Of a stretch of DNA of 64,000 nt, positions 50,624-60,163 are shown one piece after another. Both the position numbers and the translations under genes were made by a program. The DNA is from Pelosinus sp. UFO1 (GTDB lineage Bacteria > Bacillota > Negativicutes > DSM-13327): the NCBI RefSeq assembly GCF_000725345.1, contig NZ_CP008852.1:4394001-4458000 (forward strand), in the 5' to 3' direction. The notes below the pieces were generated by a model. It was not told the origin of the DNA, ran no database searches, and saw only the letters and a program-made list of their open reading frames with translations. Position 1 is the first letter of the stretch; each line of letters opens with the position of its first letter.

Positions 50624-51591
50624 TATACCACTCCTTGGCGCAATAAGTCAGTAAGGTGAATAATACCAATCGCCCTATTTTGCTCATCGACTACAGGCAA
50701 TACTGTAATAGGCCTAGGATGATTTTTTTCCATAATGCGAAGCGCCTGGGCAGCTAGCTTGTTCGACGTAATAGTACGTGGTGTTTTTGTCATAAGACTA
50801 TCCACTTTTTTATCTAAAAACTCATGCCCATGCTCTAACCCTCGGCGAATATCCCCGTCCGTAATGATCCCCACTAAATAACCCTGTCCGTCCACTACAT
50901 TGGTAACACCAAGACCTTTTGCGGTAATAACAAATAAAGCTTCTTTCACAGTCTTATCTAGGGTAACTAATGGATTTTCTTCACCTGCATGCATTATGTT
51001 TTCTACTGTTAATAAGAGTCTGCGGCCTAATGCCCCCCCTGGATGAAACACGGCAAAATCTTCAGGTGTAAATTTGCGTTCTGATAGTAAGGCAACTGCT
51101 AGAGCATCCCCCATAGCCAGTGCAGCGGTAGTGCTAGCTGTTGGTGCCAGTCCTAAGGGACAAGCCTCTTGCTCTACGGCCACATCGAGAAAAATATCTG
51201 CGTTTTTTGCCATGGTAGATTCGCCGCAACCAGACATAACTACAATACTGGCACCAATGCGTTTAATGGCTGGAAATATACTTACAACTTCTGCTGTTTC
51301 TCCACTGTTAGATAAGGCCAAAACAACATCATCAGCAGTGACCATTCCCAAGTCCCCATGAATCCCTTCTGCAGGGTGCAGAAAGAAGGCAGGAGTTCCT
51401 GTACTAGCAAGGGTTGCAGCAATTTTTTTGCCAATATGCCCAGATTTGCCCATACCGGTAACTACGACCCTCCCTGTGCAGGATAATATCATATCAATAG
51501 CGGCTGCAAATTGACCATTTATCCGCGGAATTAGATTTTCAATGGCTTTTGCCTCAATGGCTAAAACTTTCTTTGCTTGTTCGATAATCAT
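50623..51591 (-). CDS. kdsD: D-arabinose-5-phosphate isomerase (KdsD/KpsF)
   Basis: 322 aa: SIS domain (VTGMGKSGHIGKKIAATLASTGTPAFFLHPAEGIHGDLG) and two CBS domains (from about residue 200). Converts ribulose-5-phosphate to arabinose-5-phosphate for Kdo. ATG 51591 has GGAGG before it; the frame runs upstream to 51690 through a degenerate repeat. Sits between kdsA and kdsC. Confidence 0.94.
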   Translation of the reverse strand: MIIEQAKKVLAIEAKAIENLIPRINGQFAAAIDMILSCTGRVVVTGMGKSGHIGKKIAATLASTGTPAFFLHPAEGIHGDLGMVTADDVVLALSNSGETAEVVSIFPAIKRIGASIVVMSGCGESTMAKNADIFLDVAVEQEACPLGLAPTASTTAALAMGDALAVALLSERKFTPEDFAVFHPGGALGRRLLLTVENIMHAGEENPLVTLDKTVKEALFVITAKGLGVTNVVDGQGYLVGIITDGDIRRGLEHGHEFLDKKVDSLMTKTPRTITSNKLAAQALRIMEKNHPRPITVLPVVDEQNRAIGIIHLTDLLRQGVV

Positions 51592-51618
51592 TTGGTTACC
51601 TCCAGTAAAAAAATAATT

Positions 51619-51722
51619 GAGCCGCGAAGACACGAAGTTGTGAAGCGCTCCAAGGAAGTTAATAATGAAAAAAGCATTTGATTCATTCACTATTCTTCAT
51701 ACCCTTCGCATCTTCGCGTTTC
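51619..51722. repeat. Divergent GCGAAG-type repeat
   Basis: GAGCCGCGAAGACACGAAG on the left and CCTTCGCATCTTCGCGTTTC on the right, a divergent palindromic form of the dispersed repeat, directly beside the canonical copy at 51770. Confidence 0.6.
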
Positions 51723-51769
51723 AAAATGCTTTTCCCTATGTTCAGAAGGACATTAAAATAATAATAATT

Positions 51770-51851
51770 GAACCACAAAGACACAAAGGCACTATAGGAA
51801 TGGATGTTTCCTATTGTGTGCCACGCCAGTGGCATTGTGTCTTTGTGGTTC
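51770..51851. repeat. Three-way-junction repeat copy
   Basis: Outer stem of 17 perfect pairs, arm A CACTATAGGAA / TTCCTATTGTG (10 of 11 pairs, 7-nt loop), stem B TGCCAC-gcca-GTGGCA (6 pairs). Lies between kdsA and kdsD. Confidence 0.88.
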
Positions 51852-51875
51852 ATTTTGGGGTACATCTAACACATG

Positions 51876-52700
51876 CTATTTATGTTTGCGTACAACATTG
51901 TCAAGAGCTTGTACGTCTTTTAGTAAATCTTCTAATTGGTCGATGTAGAGCATGTTTGGGCCATCCGATAATGCCTCTGCTGGGTTATCATGGACTTCCA
52001 TGAATAAGACATCAATTCCTGTTGCTACGGCGGCGCGAGTAAGATAAGGTACAAATTCCCGTTGTCCACTAGAAGTCGTCCCAGCACCCCCTGGCAATTG
52101 TACACTGTGAGTTCCATCAAAAACGATAGGATAGCCAAAGGAACGCATGATAGGCAAGGATCTCATATCGGTTACCAAGTTATTATAACCGAAGCTTGCC
52201 CCCCGCTCTGTTAGGAGAATGTTCTCGTTGCCAGCTTCGCGAATTTTCGCAATTACGTTTTTCATATCATTAGGAGCTAAGAATTGTCCCTTTTTTACAT
52301 TTACCACTTTTCCTGTGCTAGCCGCTTGATAGACTAGGTCAGTTTGGCGACATAGAAATGCAGGTATTTGTAAAACATCTAAGACATTTGCTGCTGGCTC
52401 AATTTGTGTACTGCAATGGATGTCACTTACCACTGGTACGCCTAGTTCTTCTTTAATTTGGCTTAAGATTTTTAAGCCTTCAGTAAGACCTGGTCCACGA
52501 AAAGAAGAATAAGATGAACGATTGGCTTTATCGAAAGATGCTTTAAAAATATAGGGAATGCCTAAGCGATCTGTAATTTCTTTTATGGCTTTCCCGATTT
52601 TAAGAGTACGTTCTGCCCCTTCAATCACGCAAGGCCCAGCCATCAAAGCGATAGGATTCTTTCCGCCTACGGTAATCGAACCAATATTAACGGTATTCAT
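51876..52700 (-). CDS. kdsA: 3-deoxy-8-phosphooctulonate synthase (Kdo-8-P synthase)
   Basis: 274 aa TIM barrel condensing phosphoenolpyruvate with arabinose-5-phosphate. MAGPCVIEG at 20-28 has Cys24 where the metal-independent E. coli enzyme has Asn. In the Aquifex-type enzyme this Cys binds a divalent metal, so a metal-dependent class II KdsA is indicated. Other motifs: [36 protein letters not shown]. Strong AAGGAGG ribosome binding site. Confidence 0.95.
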   Translation of the reverse strand: MNTVNIGSITVGGKNPIALMAGPCVIEGAERTLKIGKAIKEITDRLGIPYIFKASFDKANRSSYSSFRGPGLTEGLKILSQIKEELGVPVVSDIHCSTQIEPAANVLDVLQIPAFLCRQTDLVYQAASTGKVVNVKKGQFLAPNDMKNVIAKIREAGNENILLTERGASFGYNNLVTDMRSLPIMRSFGYPIVFDGTHSVQLPGGAGTTSSGQREFVPYLTRAAVATGIDVLFMEVHDNPAEALSDGPNMLYIDQLEDLLKDVQALDNVVRKHK

Positions 52701-52746
52701 AAGAATAACCTCCTTAATTTTCGATGATTTGGTGACATGTTTTTTT

Positions 52747-52858
52747 GAGCCACAGATGAGATTTATATTTCCCTAATTGTAATTTCCCCTCTGTGGTTCT
52801 CTGTGCCCTCTGTGTTCAACCGTTCTTTAACCGCAGAGGCGCAGAGGACGCTGAGAAC
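52747..52858. repeat. Divergent CAGAGG-type repeat cluster
   Basis: GAGCCACAGATGAG, then CCTCTGTGGTTCTCTGTGCC and CTCTGTGTTCAACC, then AACCGCAGAGGCGCAGAGGA: right and left arms of the CACAGAG form arranged back to back. Confidence 0.6.
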
Positions 52859-52869
52859 TAAATTTGCTA

Positions 52870-53592
52870 TTAATCCTTCAATAGTAAATTTACTTTTTCT
52901 AAATCTTCCATAGTGTCTACACCAATGGATTGGAAATCTGTTTTGATTACCTTTATTCGGTAACCATGTTCTAAGGCTCGTAGTTGTTCTAATGATTCTG
53001 CTTTTTCTAGAGGTGTAGGAGCTAACTTAGCATATTTCAATAAGAAATCTCTGCGGTAAGCATAGATACCAATGTGTTTATACACAGGTAAGCCTGTCTC
53101 CACACGAGGGAAAGGAATGAGGGAACGAGAAAAATACAATGCATAACCTTGTAAATCCGTTACCACTTTCACAACACTCGGAATTTGGTACTCACTCTTA
53201 TCGATCTGCGTCATGAGGGTTGCCATGTGTAAGTCAGGATTGTTATCGAAAGCACCAGCTAACTGATCAATAACTTCTGGCTGAATCATGGGCTCATCCC
53301 CCTGAACATTGATAATCAAATCTACATCTGGGAATTTTTCTGCTACCTCAGCTAGTCGATCGGTGCCTGTAGGATGATCTGGCGATGTCAAAACAGCCTT
53401 TCCACCGAAACTTTCAACCGTTTCATATACTAAAGAGTGGTCTGTTGCTACAATGACTTGTTGCGGGCGTTTAGAGAGAATCGCCCGTTCATATACACGT
53501 TGAATCATAGGCTTACCAGCAATATCTGCCAAAGGCTTTCCAGGAAGCCGAGTAGAAGAGTACCGGGCTGGAATAACACAAACTATGTTCAT
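52870..53592 (-). CDS. kdsB: CMP-Kdo synthetase
   Basis: 240 aa cytidylyltransferase: VIPARYSSTRLPGKPLADIAGKPMIQRV, INVQGDEPMI and KHIGIYAYRR. Activates Kdo as CMP-Kdo for WaaA. ATG 53592 has AAAGGAGG 6 nt before it; the longer frame to 53613 lacks support. Confidence 0.95.
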   Translation of the reverse strand: MNIVCVIPARYSSTRLPGKPLADIAGKPMIQRVYERAILSKRPQQVIVATDHSLVYETVESFGGKAVLTSPDHPTGTDRLAEVAEKFPDVDLIINVQGDEPMIQPEVIDQLAGAFDNNPDLHMATLMTQIDKSEYQIPSVVKVVTDLQGYALYFSRSLIPFPRVETGLPVYKHIGIYAYRRDFLLKYAKLAPTPLEKAESLEQLRALEHGYRIKVIKTDFQSIGVDTMEDLEKVNLLLKD

Positions 53593-53644
53593 CGAAAAAC
53601 CTCCTTTAGGCACGTAATCATATTCGATTACAAAAAATCAAAAA

Positions 53645-53718
53645 ATTTAAGACGCGAAGAATATAAGAAATAATATTCCTTCGTTTCTTTGTACATCTTT
53701 GTGCCCTTCGTGTTTAAA
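53645..53718. repeat. Divergent GCGAAG-type hairpin repeat
   Basis: TTTAAGACGCGAAGAATATA on the left with TTTGTGCCCTTCGTGTTTAA on the right, a decayed member of the dispersed repeat family between lpxK and kdsB. Confidence 0.5.
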
Positions 53719-53750
53719 CCTTTTATCAAACCTCATATATAAGGTATTAT

Positions 53751-54914
53751 TTATGATACTACATTCTTCTTTTTTATAGCGGTTGTTTCAATTAACCCCA
53801 TAAAATCTTCATAACCTTCGGTAAAATGTACAGCGATGCTTAAAACGTATAATGGAAGAGGGCGATTGGAGTGGATAAATTCAGCAGGAATTTTCACAGC
53901 ATCTTTTTCTGTTGTCACTAAGGCATAGGCCTTTTCGTCCACAGCTCGTTGCATAAGATACTGCATTTCTGCCATTGTATAATCATGATGATCCGCATAA
54001 CGTACTCCAGAAACTTGGGCCACGCCAATATCCAAAATGGTTTGTTCGAAAGAGGAAGGATTGCCAATAGCAGAAAATGCTAATACTTTTTGCCCACGAA
54101 TGGTCTCTAATGCCACATCAGTCACCTGCATACCTTTATACCATTCCTCGATTTCCACGAAGCACCTTGGTTTGTGAATGCTTTCCACAACCAAAGCGGT
54201 ATTGTTGTAGCGATCTAGAGTCGTATGAATTACATCTCGCGCATCATTCGTGGATTGGTCTACTTTGGTTAATAAAAAGACTTGCGCTCGATCCAAATTG
54301 GGTAAGGGCTCCCGCAAGGTTCCCCTTGGCAACATAAAATTGTTGCCAAACATATTTAATGAATCAATTAAAACAATATCCAAATCCCGAGCCAACTGCC
54401 AATGCTGATATCCATCATCGAGAATAATCACATCCGCTTTTAGTTCCTTAACGGCATACTCTCCTGTAATAATTCGGTCTCGCCCAATAACTACCGAAAT
54501 TCCTGGTAAACTTTTTGCTAACAGATAGGCTTCATCCCCTGCTTCCGTTGCTGTCATATAGATTTTGTTTCCGTCTGAAACTAAGCCAACTTTGCCTTTC
54601 CAACCAGCACGGTAACCTCGATTTAAAATAACGACTCGATATCCCCTATCCCGAATAATCATCGCTAACCGCTGGGCAGTGGGAGTCTTACCCGTACCAC
54701 CTACCGTAATATTACCAAGACTAATTACATAGGAAGGTAACTTATGCTGTTTTAAAAGACCATTCTTATATAAGCGTAATTTAAGGCGTACGGCCCAACC
54801 ATAAAGCATAGAAAATCCTTGCAGCAATCCTAGTAAAAAGGCTGCAAAGCGGCCGGGCTGTTCACCATGTACTAATTTGTATAAATAAAGTTGTAATTCC
54901 TCACGTTGGCGCAT
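53751..54914 (-). CDS. lpxK: Tetraacyldisaccharide 4'-kinase
   Basis: 387 aa membrane-associated P-loop kinase: one N-terminal hydrophobic stretch, SLGNITVGGTGKTPTAQRLA (Walker A), DVIILDDGYQHWQLARDLDI and TTEKDAVKIP. Phosphorylates the 4' position of the lipid A disaccharide. Slightly longer than typical LpxK, mainly at the N-terminus. Confidence 0.94.
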   Translation of the reverse strand: MRQREELQLYLYKLVHGEQPGRFAAFLLGLLQGFSMLYGWAVRLKLRLYKNGLLKQHKLPSYVISLGNITVGGTGKTPTAQRLAMIIRDRGYRVVILNRGYRAGWKGKVGLVSDGNKIYMTATEAGDEAYLLAKSLPGISVVIGRDRIITGEYAVKELKADVIILDDGYQHWQLARDLDIVLIDSLNMFGNNFMLPRGTLREPLPNLDRAQVFLLTKVDQSTNDARDVIHTTLDRYNNTALVVESIHKPRCFVEIEEWYKGMQVTDVALETIRGQKVLAFSAIGNPSSFEQTILDIGVAQVSGVRYADHHDYTMAEMQYLMQRAVDEKAYALVTTEKDAVKIPAEFIHSNRPLPLYVLSIAVHFTEGYEDFMGLIETTAIKKKNVVS

Positions 54915-54932
54915 ACTTGTTCCGCCTTTTGC

Positions 54933-56228
54933 TTAATTTATTCTTGCTATCAAGTCCTTTAGGTACGTCACACTTTTCCGTGAAGCCCCACGGTTTTCTT
55001 CAATAATTGTTAATGTTTCTTGGGACATTTTTAATCGTAAGGTTTCATTCTTTAGGATTTCTAGTATTTTTTCCCCTAGAGTAGCGGCATCATATACTGT
55101 TACACAGGCTTCCCTCTCGGAAAACAATGCATAAGTATCTTTAAAGTTAAACATATGAGGGCCGACTATAATTGGTTTACCATGTGCCGCTGGTTCAAGA
55201 ATATTATGTCCGCCTCTCGCTACTAGACTGCCACCAACATAAACAATCGTCCCCAAACTGTACATTTTCCCTAATTCACCAATAGTGTCCAGTAACACAA
55301 CATCATGGTTAGTATTTGGATTAACAAGTAAATCTTTTCGCAGTTTCCCAGAAAAGCCAAATTTGCTCGCTAAAAGAGCAATTTCTTCACTACGAAGAAT
55401 ATCACGAGGAGCTATTACTAATTTGGCTGTGGCAAATTCCTCTTTTACCTTTTGAAATGCAGTAAACAGGAATTCTTCTTCCCCTGGATGAGTACTACCC
55501 GCCATCAAAACAGGGAAGGAGTTCTCGATCCCTAATTCCCGAAGTAGAGTCTGTTGTTCCTCGCTTGTCACATTCGTATAGGTTTGGTCAAATTTGGTAT
55601 TTCCTGTTACAACAACTCGCTCTTTGTCTGCTCCTAAGCGGATAATATATTGAGCATCAATCGAAGATTGCATACAAAATGTTTCCACCGTATTGAGCAT
55701 AGCCTTTAGTACGCTGCGCATATAATGATAACGTTCCACACTTTTATCGCTTATCCTGCCATTAACCATCATTACAGGTATACTAAAGTGTCTCGCCGCC
55801 TTTAAAAAATTAGGCCACAATTCTGTCTCTACCAATAAAAATACACAAGGGCGAATCCGTTTAATGACATAATGGCTCAAATAGGGTAAGTCGAGAGGGA
55901 AAAAGATAATACTATCAGCATCTTTGATAATTCTTTTCGCCATGTCATACCCACTAGAAGTTACTACCGATATTAATATAGGCTTATCGGGGAAGGCATA
56001 GCGTATCTCTTTTATGATGGGACTCGCAGCAACAATTTCGCCTACAGAAGCTGCATGTAGCCAAATGCAATCTTGCTTAACTACAGGTGCCAAGTCTTCT
56101 TCAGGCAAAAAACCGAAGCTTTGCTGCAATCGCCTACCAAAACCTTCTTCCCTAATCAATCGTATAAAAAACACCGGGGTAGCTAGCACAACAAGCGCGA
56201 TTGCTAACAGGTTATAAAGAAAATGCAT
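54933..56228 (-). CDS. waaA: Kdo transferase
   Basis: 431 aa GT30 enzyme: N-terminal membrane anchor, WLHAASVGEIVAASPIIKEI, VETELWPNFLKAA, MVNGRISDKS and GGHNILEPAAHGKPIIVGPHMFNF. Adds Kdo from CMP-Kdo to lipid IVA. GAGGT precedes the ATG. Whether it adds one or two Kdo cannot be told. Confidence 0.95.
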   Translation of the reverse strand: MHFLYNLLAIALVVLATPVFFIRLIREEGFGRRLQQSFGFLPEEDLAPVVKQDCIWLHAASVGEIVAASPIIKEIRYAFPDKPILISVVTSSGYDMAKRIIKDADSIIFFPLDLPYLSHYVIKRIRPCVFLLVETELWPNFLKAARHFSIPVMMVNGRISDKSVERYHYMRSVLKAMLNTVETFCMQSSIDAQYIIRLGADKERVVVTGNTKFDQTYTNVTSEEQQTLLRELGIENSFPVLMAGSTHPGEEEFLFTAFQKVKEEFATAKLVIAPRDILRSEEIALLASKFGFSGKLRKDLLVNPNTNHDVVLLDTIGELGKMYSLGTIVYVGGSLVARGGHNILEPAAHGKPIIVGPHMFNFKDTYALFSEREACVTVYDAATLGEKILEILKNETLRLKMSQETLTIIEENRGASRKSVTYLKDLIARIN

Positions 56229-56261
56229 GTTAGATACCTCTTTTTCTGTCTTTGGCGTTAC

Positions 56262-57983
56262 CTATTTATCAAATTGGACCTGATACAATTTGCTATATAA
56301 ACCACCTGCGGCTAAAAGTTCTTTGTGAGTACCCTTTTCTTTGATTCTGCCTTTTTCCATAACTACAATCAAATCTGCCCGTTGTATCGTAGACAACCGG
56401 TGGGCAATAACAAAAGAAGTACGTCCTATCATCAACTTGTCAATTGCTTCTTGTACCAATTTTTCACTTTCTGTATCTAAGGCAGAGGTTGCTTCATCCA
56501 AAATTAATACACGAGGATTTTTCAAAATGGCTCTGGCTATAGAAATTCTTTGCCTTTGTCCACCCGATAGTTTTGATCCTCGTTCACCAATTTGAGTATC
56601 ATAGCCACCGGGCATATCTAAGATAAAGTTATGAGCATTAGCTGCCTTGGCTGCCTGTACTACTTCATCTTGTGTTGCATCTAATTTCCCATATAAAATA
56701 TTTTCATAGACGCTACCATTGAAAAGTATGGTTTCTTGAGGCACAATGCCGATTTGCTCCCTTAACGAATGTAAAGTTACAGTTTTTATATCAATACCAT
56801 CAATGGTAATGTTTCCGTCTGTTGGATCATAAAATCTGGGAATCATATTTGCAATGGTGGTTTTTCCCGCGCCACTTGGTCCGACAATGGCCACCACTTG
56901 CCCTGGATTGATTTTAAGTTCTACTTGACGCAAAGCTGGTTCGCCTTGTTTGTATTCAAAGGTCACTTGATTCAATGCTACATAGCCGTTAATGTTCGGT
57001 AATGGTATCGCATTAGGCATATCTTCTATTTCCGGTTTGGTATCTAGTACTTCAAATACTCGCTCAGCAGCAGCTAAGGCTTTTTGAATGTTGCCATATA
57101 CACGACTTAAACGTTTAATCGGATTGGATAAGTTCACTGCATAAACTAAAAAAGCCACCAGAGAACCCGCTGTTAAGTTATCATTGATAACTTCTCGCCC
57201 TCCATACCAAATAATCATGGTAACACCAATAGCCGCCAAAAATTCAATAACAGGAGTTAGAGTCGCCATGATTTGAGAATTCTTCATTTGAGCGCGAAAA
57301 TTATGATCATTTTCTCTACTAAATCGAGCAATTTCATAGTCTTCTCTGGCAAAGGATTTAATAACCCTGACAGAAGAAATGCTTTCTTGGAGTACTGAGG
57401 TAATATCAGCAGCCCGTTCTTGCACTGCTGTACTGGATTTTCGCAGTTTTTTACCAAAAACATTAATGGCCTGCCCTACTAAAGGTAAAGTTACCAAAGT
57501 CAAGAGAGATAACTTCCAATGTAGATAAAACATAGCCCCTAGTGAGCCAATTAGGGTCATACCTTCTGTAACCAGTTCAATCATTGTCTCTACTAGTGCA
57601 CCTTGTACGGCTGCTACATCATTGGTAATATAACTCATAATTTTGCCAGTCTGACGCTTTTCATAATAGGACAAGGACAATCGTTGTAAATGGCGGTATA
57701 CGCCTTCCCGGATATCTATAATGACTTTTTGCCCAATGTAGGACATTAAGTAGGTTTGTCCAAAGAAGAAAATACCCCTGAGAAAAAAAACAATTACAAT
57801 GCCTATGGCAATGGTGTTCAGCATTGTCATATTTTTGGTCGTTAAGACATCATCAATGACATCCTTTAATATCCATGGTACATATAAGTTAGCACTAGCC
57901 GCGAAAATGATGCAGAAGATTGCTGCTATCATTCTTGGTAAATAGGGTTTGACATATTGTAATAGGCGCAAATATATTGTCAT
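56262..57983 (-). CDS. msbA: Lipid A export ABC transporter (MsbA)
   Basis: 573 aa fused permease-ATPase: six membrane helices in the first 320 residues, then GPSGAGKTT (Walker A), LSGGQRQRISIARA (signature) and VLILDEATSALD (Walker B). Flips core-lipid A across the inner membrane. Position between lpxB and waaA supports MsbA rather than a drug exporter. GGAGG ribosome binding site. Confidence 0.93.
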   Translation of the reverse strand: MTIYLRLLQYVKPYLPRMIAAIFCIIFAASANLYVPWILKDVIDDVLTTKNMTMLNTIAIGIVIVFFLRGIFFFGQTYLMSYIGQKVIIDIREGVYRHLQRLSLSYYEKRQTGKIMSYITNDVAAVQGALVETMIELVTEGMTLIGSLGAMFYLHWKLSLLTLVTLPLVGQAINVFGKKLRKSSTAVQERAADITSVLQESISSVRVIKSFAREDYEIARFSRENDHNFRAQMKNSQIMATLTPVIEFLAAIGVTMIIWYGGREVINDNLTAGSLVAFLVYAVNLSNPIKRLSRVYGNIQKALAAAERVFEVLDTKPEIEDMPNAIPLPNINGYVALNQVTFEYKQGEPALRQVELKINPGQVVAIVGPSGAGKTTIANMIPRFYDPTDGNITIDGIDIKTVTLHSLREQIGIVPQETILFNGSVYENILYGKLDATQDEVVQAAKAANAHNFILDMPGGYDTQIGERGSKLSGGQRQRISIARAILKNPRVLILDEATSALDTESEKLVQEAIDKLMIGRTSFVIAHRLSTIQRADLIVVMEKGRIKEKGTHKELLAAGGLYSKLYQVQFDK

Positions 57984-57985
57984 GT

Positions 57986-59131
57986 TTATCCTCCACTTGG
58001 TCTATTGGCAACGGCTAAAATTTCCCTTGCTACCCGCTCAACTGCACCTAGCTCACCTAATTTTTGCCGCACTTCTAACAAATCCTGCAGCATAGCATTT
58101 TTGACCTTTGGATCACATAAAACAGGTATCACTTCATGCGCAATATTCTCAGCAGTTACCGCATGTTGCAACAATTCGGGCACTACTTTACGCCCTGCAA
58201 TGATATTGGGCAAACTGATATAGGGTATTTTTATCAAAAGTTTACCCAACAAGTAGGTCAAGGTTGCTACTCGATAAATAATAACGGTTGGTAAGTTGAG
58301 CAGAGATGCTTCTAAGGTAACTGTACCAGATGCTGCGATAGCAACATTGGCAATATTCATTAGGTCATAGGTGTTCTTTTCTGTCAAAACAACTGGTATC
58401 TTATATTCCGCTATTATGTTATGTAGCATTTCCCGGGAAATTGTCGATGCTACTGGGAGAAAAAATTGGGTACCCTGTACTTGTTCTGCTATTTTTTCCC
58501 CAGCTGCCAGCATATCTGGTAATAGCTTAAGAATTTCTTGCTGGCGACTTCCTGGCAACAGTAAGACAATTGGCCGCTTAGGATCGGCTCCAAAGTACTG
58601 ATAGGCTTCTTCTTTTGGCATAGTTGTTTTTACTATATCTAGCAAAGGGTGGCCAACAAACGTAACATTCGCCCCAGCTTCCTGGTACACATCTGCTTCA
58701 AAAGGAAAAATAGCCGCCACTTTTTCTACAATTTCGGCGACTTCTTTTGCCCGGCCTCGTCTCCATGCCCAGACGGTAGGACTAATATAAGATATTACAG
58801 GAATACCTTTTTGCTTTGCGATTTTAGCCAACCGCATATTAAAATCAGGATAGTCAATAATGACTAAGGCATCAGGGCGTTCTTTCTCCATGAGCTCGAC
58901 TAGATCATCGCGTAGTTTAAACAATCTAGGCAGGTTTTTAATGACTTCAACAAACCCGATAACGCCTAAATCCGCAATATCATACACTATATTTACACCC
59001 GCGGCTTGCATCGCCTGACCACCCATACCAAATATTTCGACGTCAGGTTGTATGGTTTTCAATGCACTAGCTACACTAGCGCCATGCAAATCACCTGATG
59101 CTTCTCCAACCGATATCATGATTTTACACAT
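57986..59131 (-). CDS. lpxB: Lipid-A-disaccharide synthase
   Basis: 381 aa GT19 enzyme: ISVGEASGDLHGASVASAL, MGGQAMQAAG, YISPTVWAWRRGRAKEV, LLPGSRQQEI. Condenses UDP-diacylglucosamine with lipid X. Two bp separate it from msbA. GGAGG before the ATG. Confidence 0.96.
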   Translation of the reverse strand: MCKIMISVGEASGDLHGASVASALKTIQPDVEIFGMGGQAMQAAGVNIVYDIADLGVIGFVEVIKNLPRLFKLRDDLVELMEKERPDALVIIDYPDFNMRLAKIAKQKGIPVISYISPTVWAWRRGRAKEVAEIVEKVAAIFPFEADVYQEAGANVTFVGHPLLDIVKTTMPKEEAYQYFGADPKRPIVLLLPGSRQQEILKLLPDMLAAGEKIAEQVQGTQFFLPVASTISREMLHNIIAEYKIPVVLTEKNTYDLMNIANVAIAASGTVTLEASLLNLPTVIIYRVATLTYLLGKLLIKIPYISLPNIIAGRKVVPELLQHAVTAENIAHEVIPVLCDPKVKNAMLQDLLEVRQKLGELGAVERVAREILAVANRPSGG

Positions 59132-59216
59132 ACAAAGCCTCCATCAATATTGAATGGGAAAAAACATTTAGAAACGTTAAAACACGAAAGGGGATTGAGC
59201 TTATGACGACGTGGGG

Positions 59217-59319
59217 TTTAACCGCCGAGGCGCAGAGAGCGCTGAGGGAATTTAAGTGAAATGCTTAATTGCATTTTTTCCTCTGTGCTCTCTGTGATTC
59301 TTTGTGTCCTCTGCGCTTC
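59217..59319. repeat. Divergent CAGAGG-type palindromic repeat
   Basis: TTTAACCGCCGAGGCGCAGA on the left and TCTTTGTGTCCTCTGCGCTT on the right around an AT-rich centre; member of the same 9-bp-period family, between lpxI and lpxB. Confidence 0.65.
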
Positions 59320-59347
59320 ATTCTTCTATCTATTTCTTCCTATTTTA

Positions 59348-60151
59348 TCACATTACTAGAATTGTTATGCCATGGTCGTTAGCCATTTTTATCACCGTTT
59401 CTCGATCAACGAGTAACGTTTTGCCTGCTTCCATGACGAGGGCTGTAGCTCCTGCTATAATCATAGATTCCATGGTGTTCGGGCCTACGGCTGGTACATC
59501 AAAACGCATATCTTGATTCGGCTTAGCTACTTTTGCTACCCTCACTCCACCGCGTCCTAGTTCGCCGCCACGACGAATGCATACATCGGTGCCTTCAATT
59601 GCTTCCACTGCCATAACAGCGCAGTTTTTGACTACAACCGTTTGTCCAATATCCAGTCTGCCAATCTCTTTGGCCATAGCAAAGCCAAATTCAAGGTCAG
59701 CTTGTTCTTCTTCTGTTGGTTTTCGATTTGTAAGTACTCCTGGTCCCGGCATCAACGTACGAAGCAAAGCTGTTTGGTCTAGAACCCCTAGACCTTCTCC
59801 AGCCAATTCACGGACAAAAGCTAACATAATGGAGTCATCGCTATTGTCCGTAAGACTGGCTAATAACTTTTGGATTCGACTGTCAAGCTGAACTGCACCT
59901 GTGAACATTAATTCCTTTGTGACTTTCCCCAGCATGGTCACTTCCGTAACCCCTGCATTTTTGAGAGTAGTAATAATTTCTTGCAGCTGCCCTACACTAA
60001 TGTGATATGCCTTGTCTGCAACTTGCTCTAGCTCAGTATCTACACCAGGCACTACTCCTACAGCAATCACGGTAAAGCCCATGCCGCGAGCGGCACGGGC
60101 AAATTCTACTGGCAATCGTCCAACACCAGCTAATAAACCTATTGTCTTCAT
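59348..60151 (-). CDS. lpxI: UDP-2,3-diacylglucosamine pyrophosphatase LpxI
   Basis: 267 aa DUF1009/LpxI protein: GLLAGVGRLPVEFARAARGMG, MLGKVTKELMF, GVLTNRKPTEEEQADL and VGPNTMESMIIAG. Hydrolyses UDP-diacylglucosamine to lipid X, replacing the unrelated LpxH of E. coli. Known first from Caulobacter and common in lineages without LpxH. Position between lpxA and lpxB fits. GGAG before the ATG. Confidence 0.95.
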   Translation of the reverse strand: MKTIGLLAGVGRLPVEFARAARGMGFTVIAVGVVPGVDTELEQVADKAYHISVGQLQEIITTLKNAGVTEVTMLGKVTKELMFTGAVQLDSRIQKLLASLTDNSDDSIMLAFVRELAGEGLGVLDQTALLRTLMPGPGVLTNRKPTEEEQADLEFGFAMAKEIGRLDIGQTVVVKNCAVMAVEAIEGTDVCIRRGGELGRGGVRVAKVAKPNQDMRFDVPAVGPNTMESMIIAGATALVMEAGKTLLVDRETVIKMANDHGITILVM

Positions 60152-60163
60152 TCTATCAAGCTC

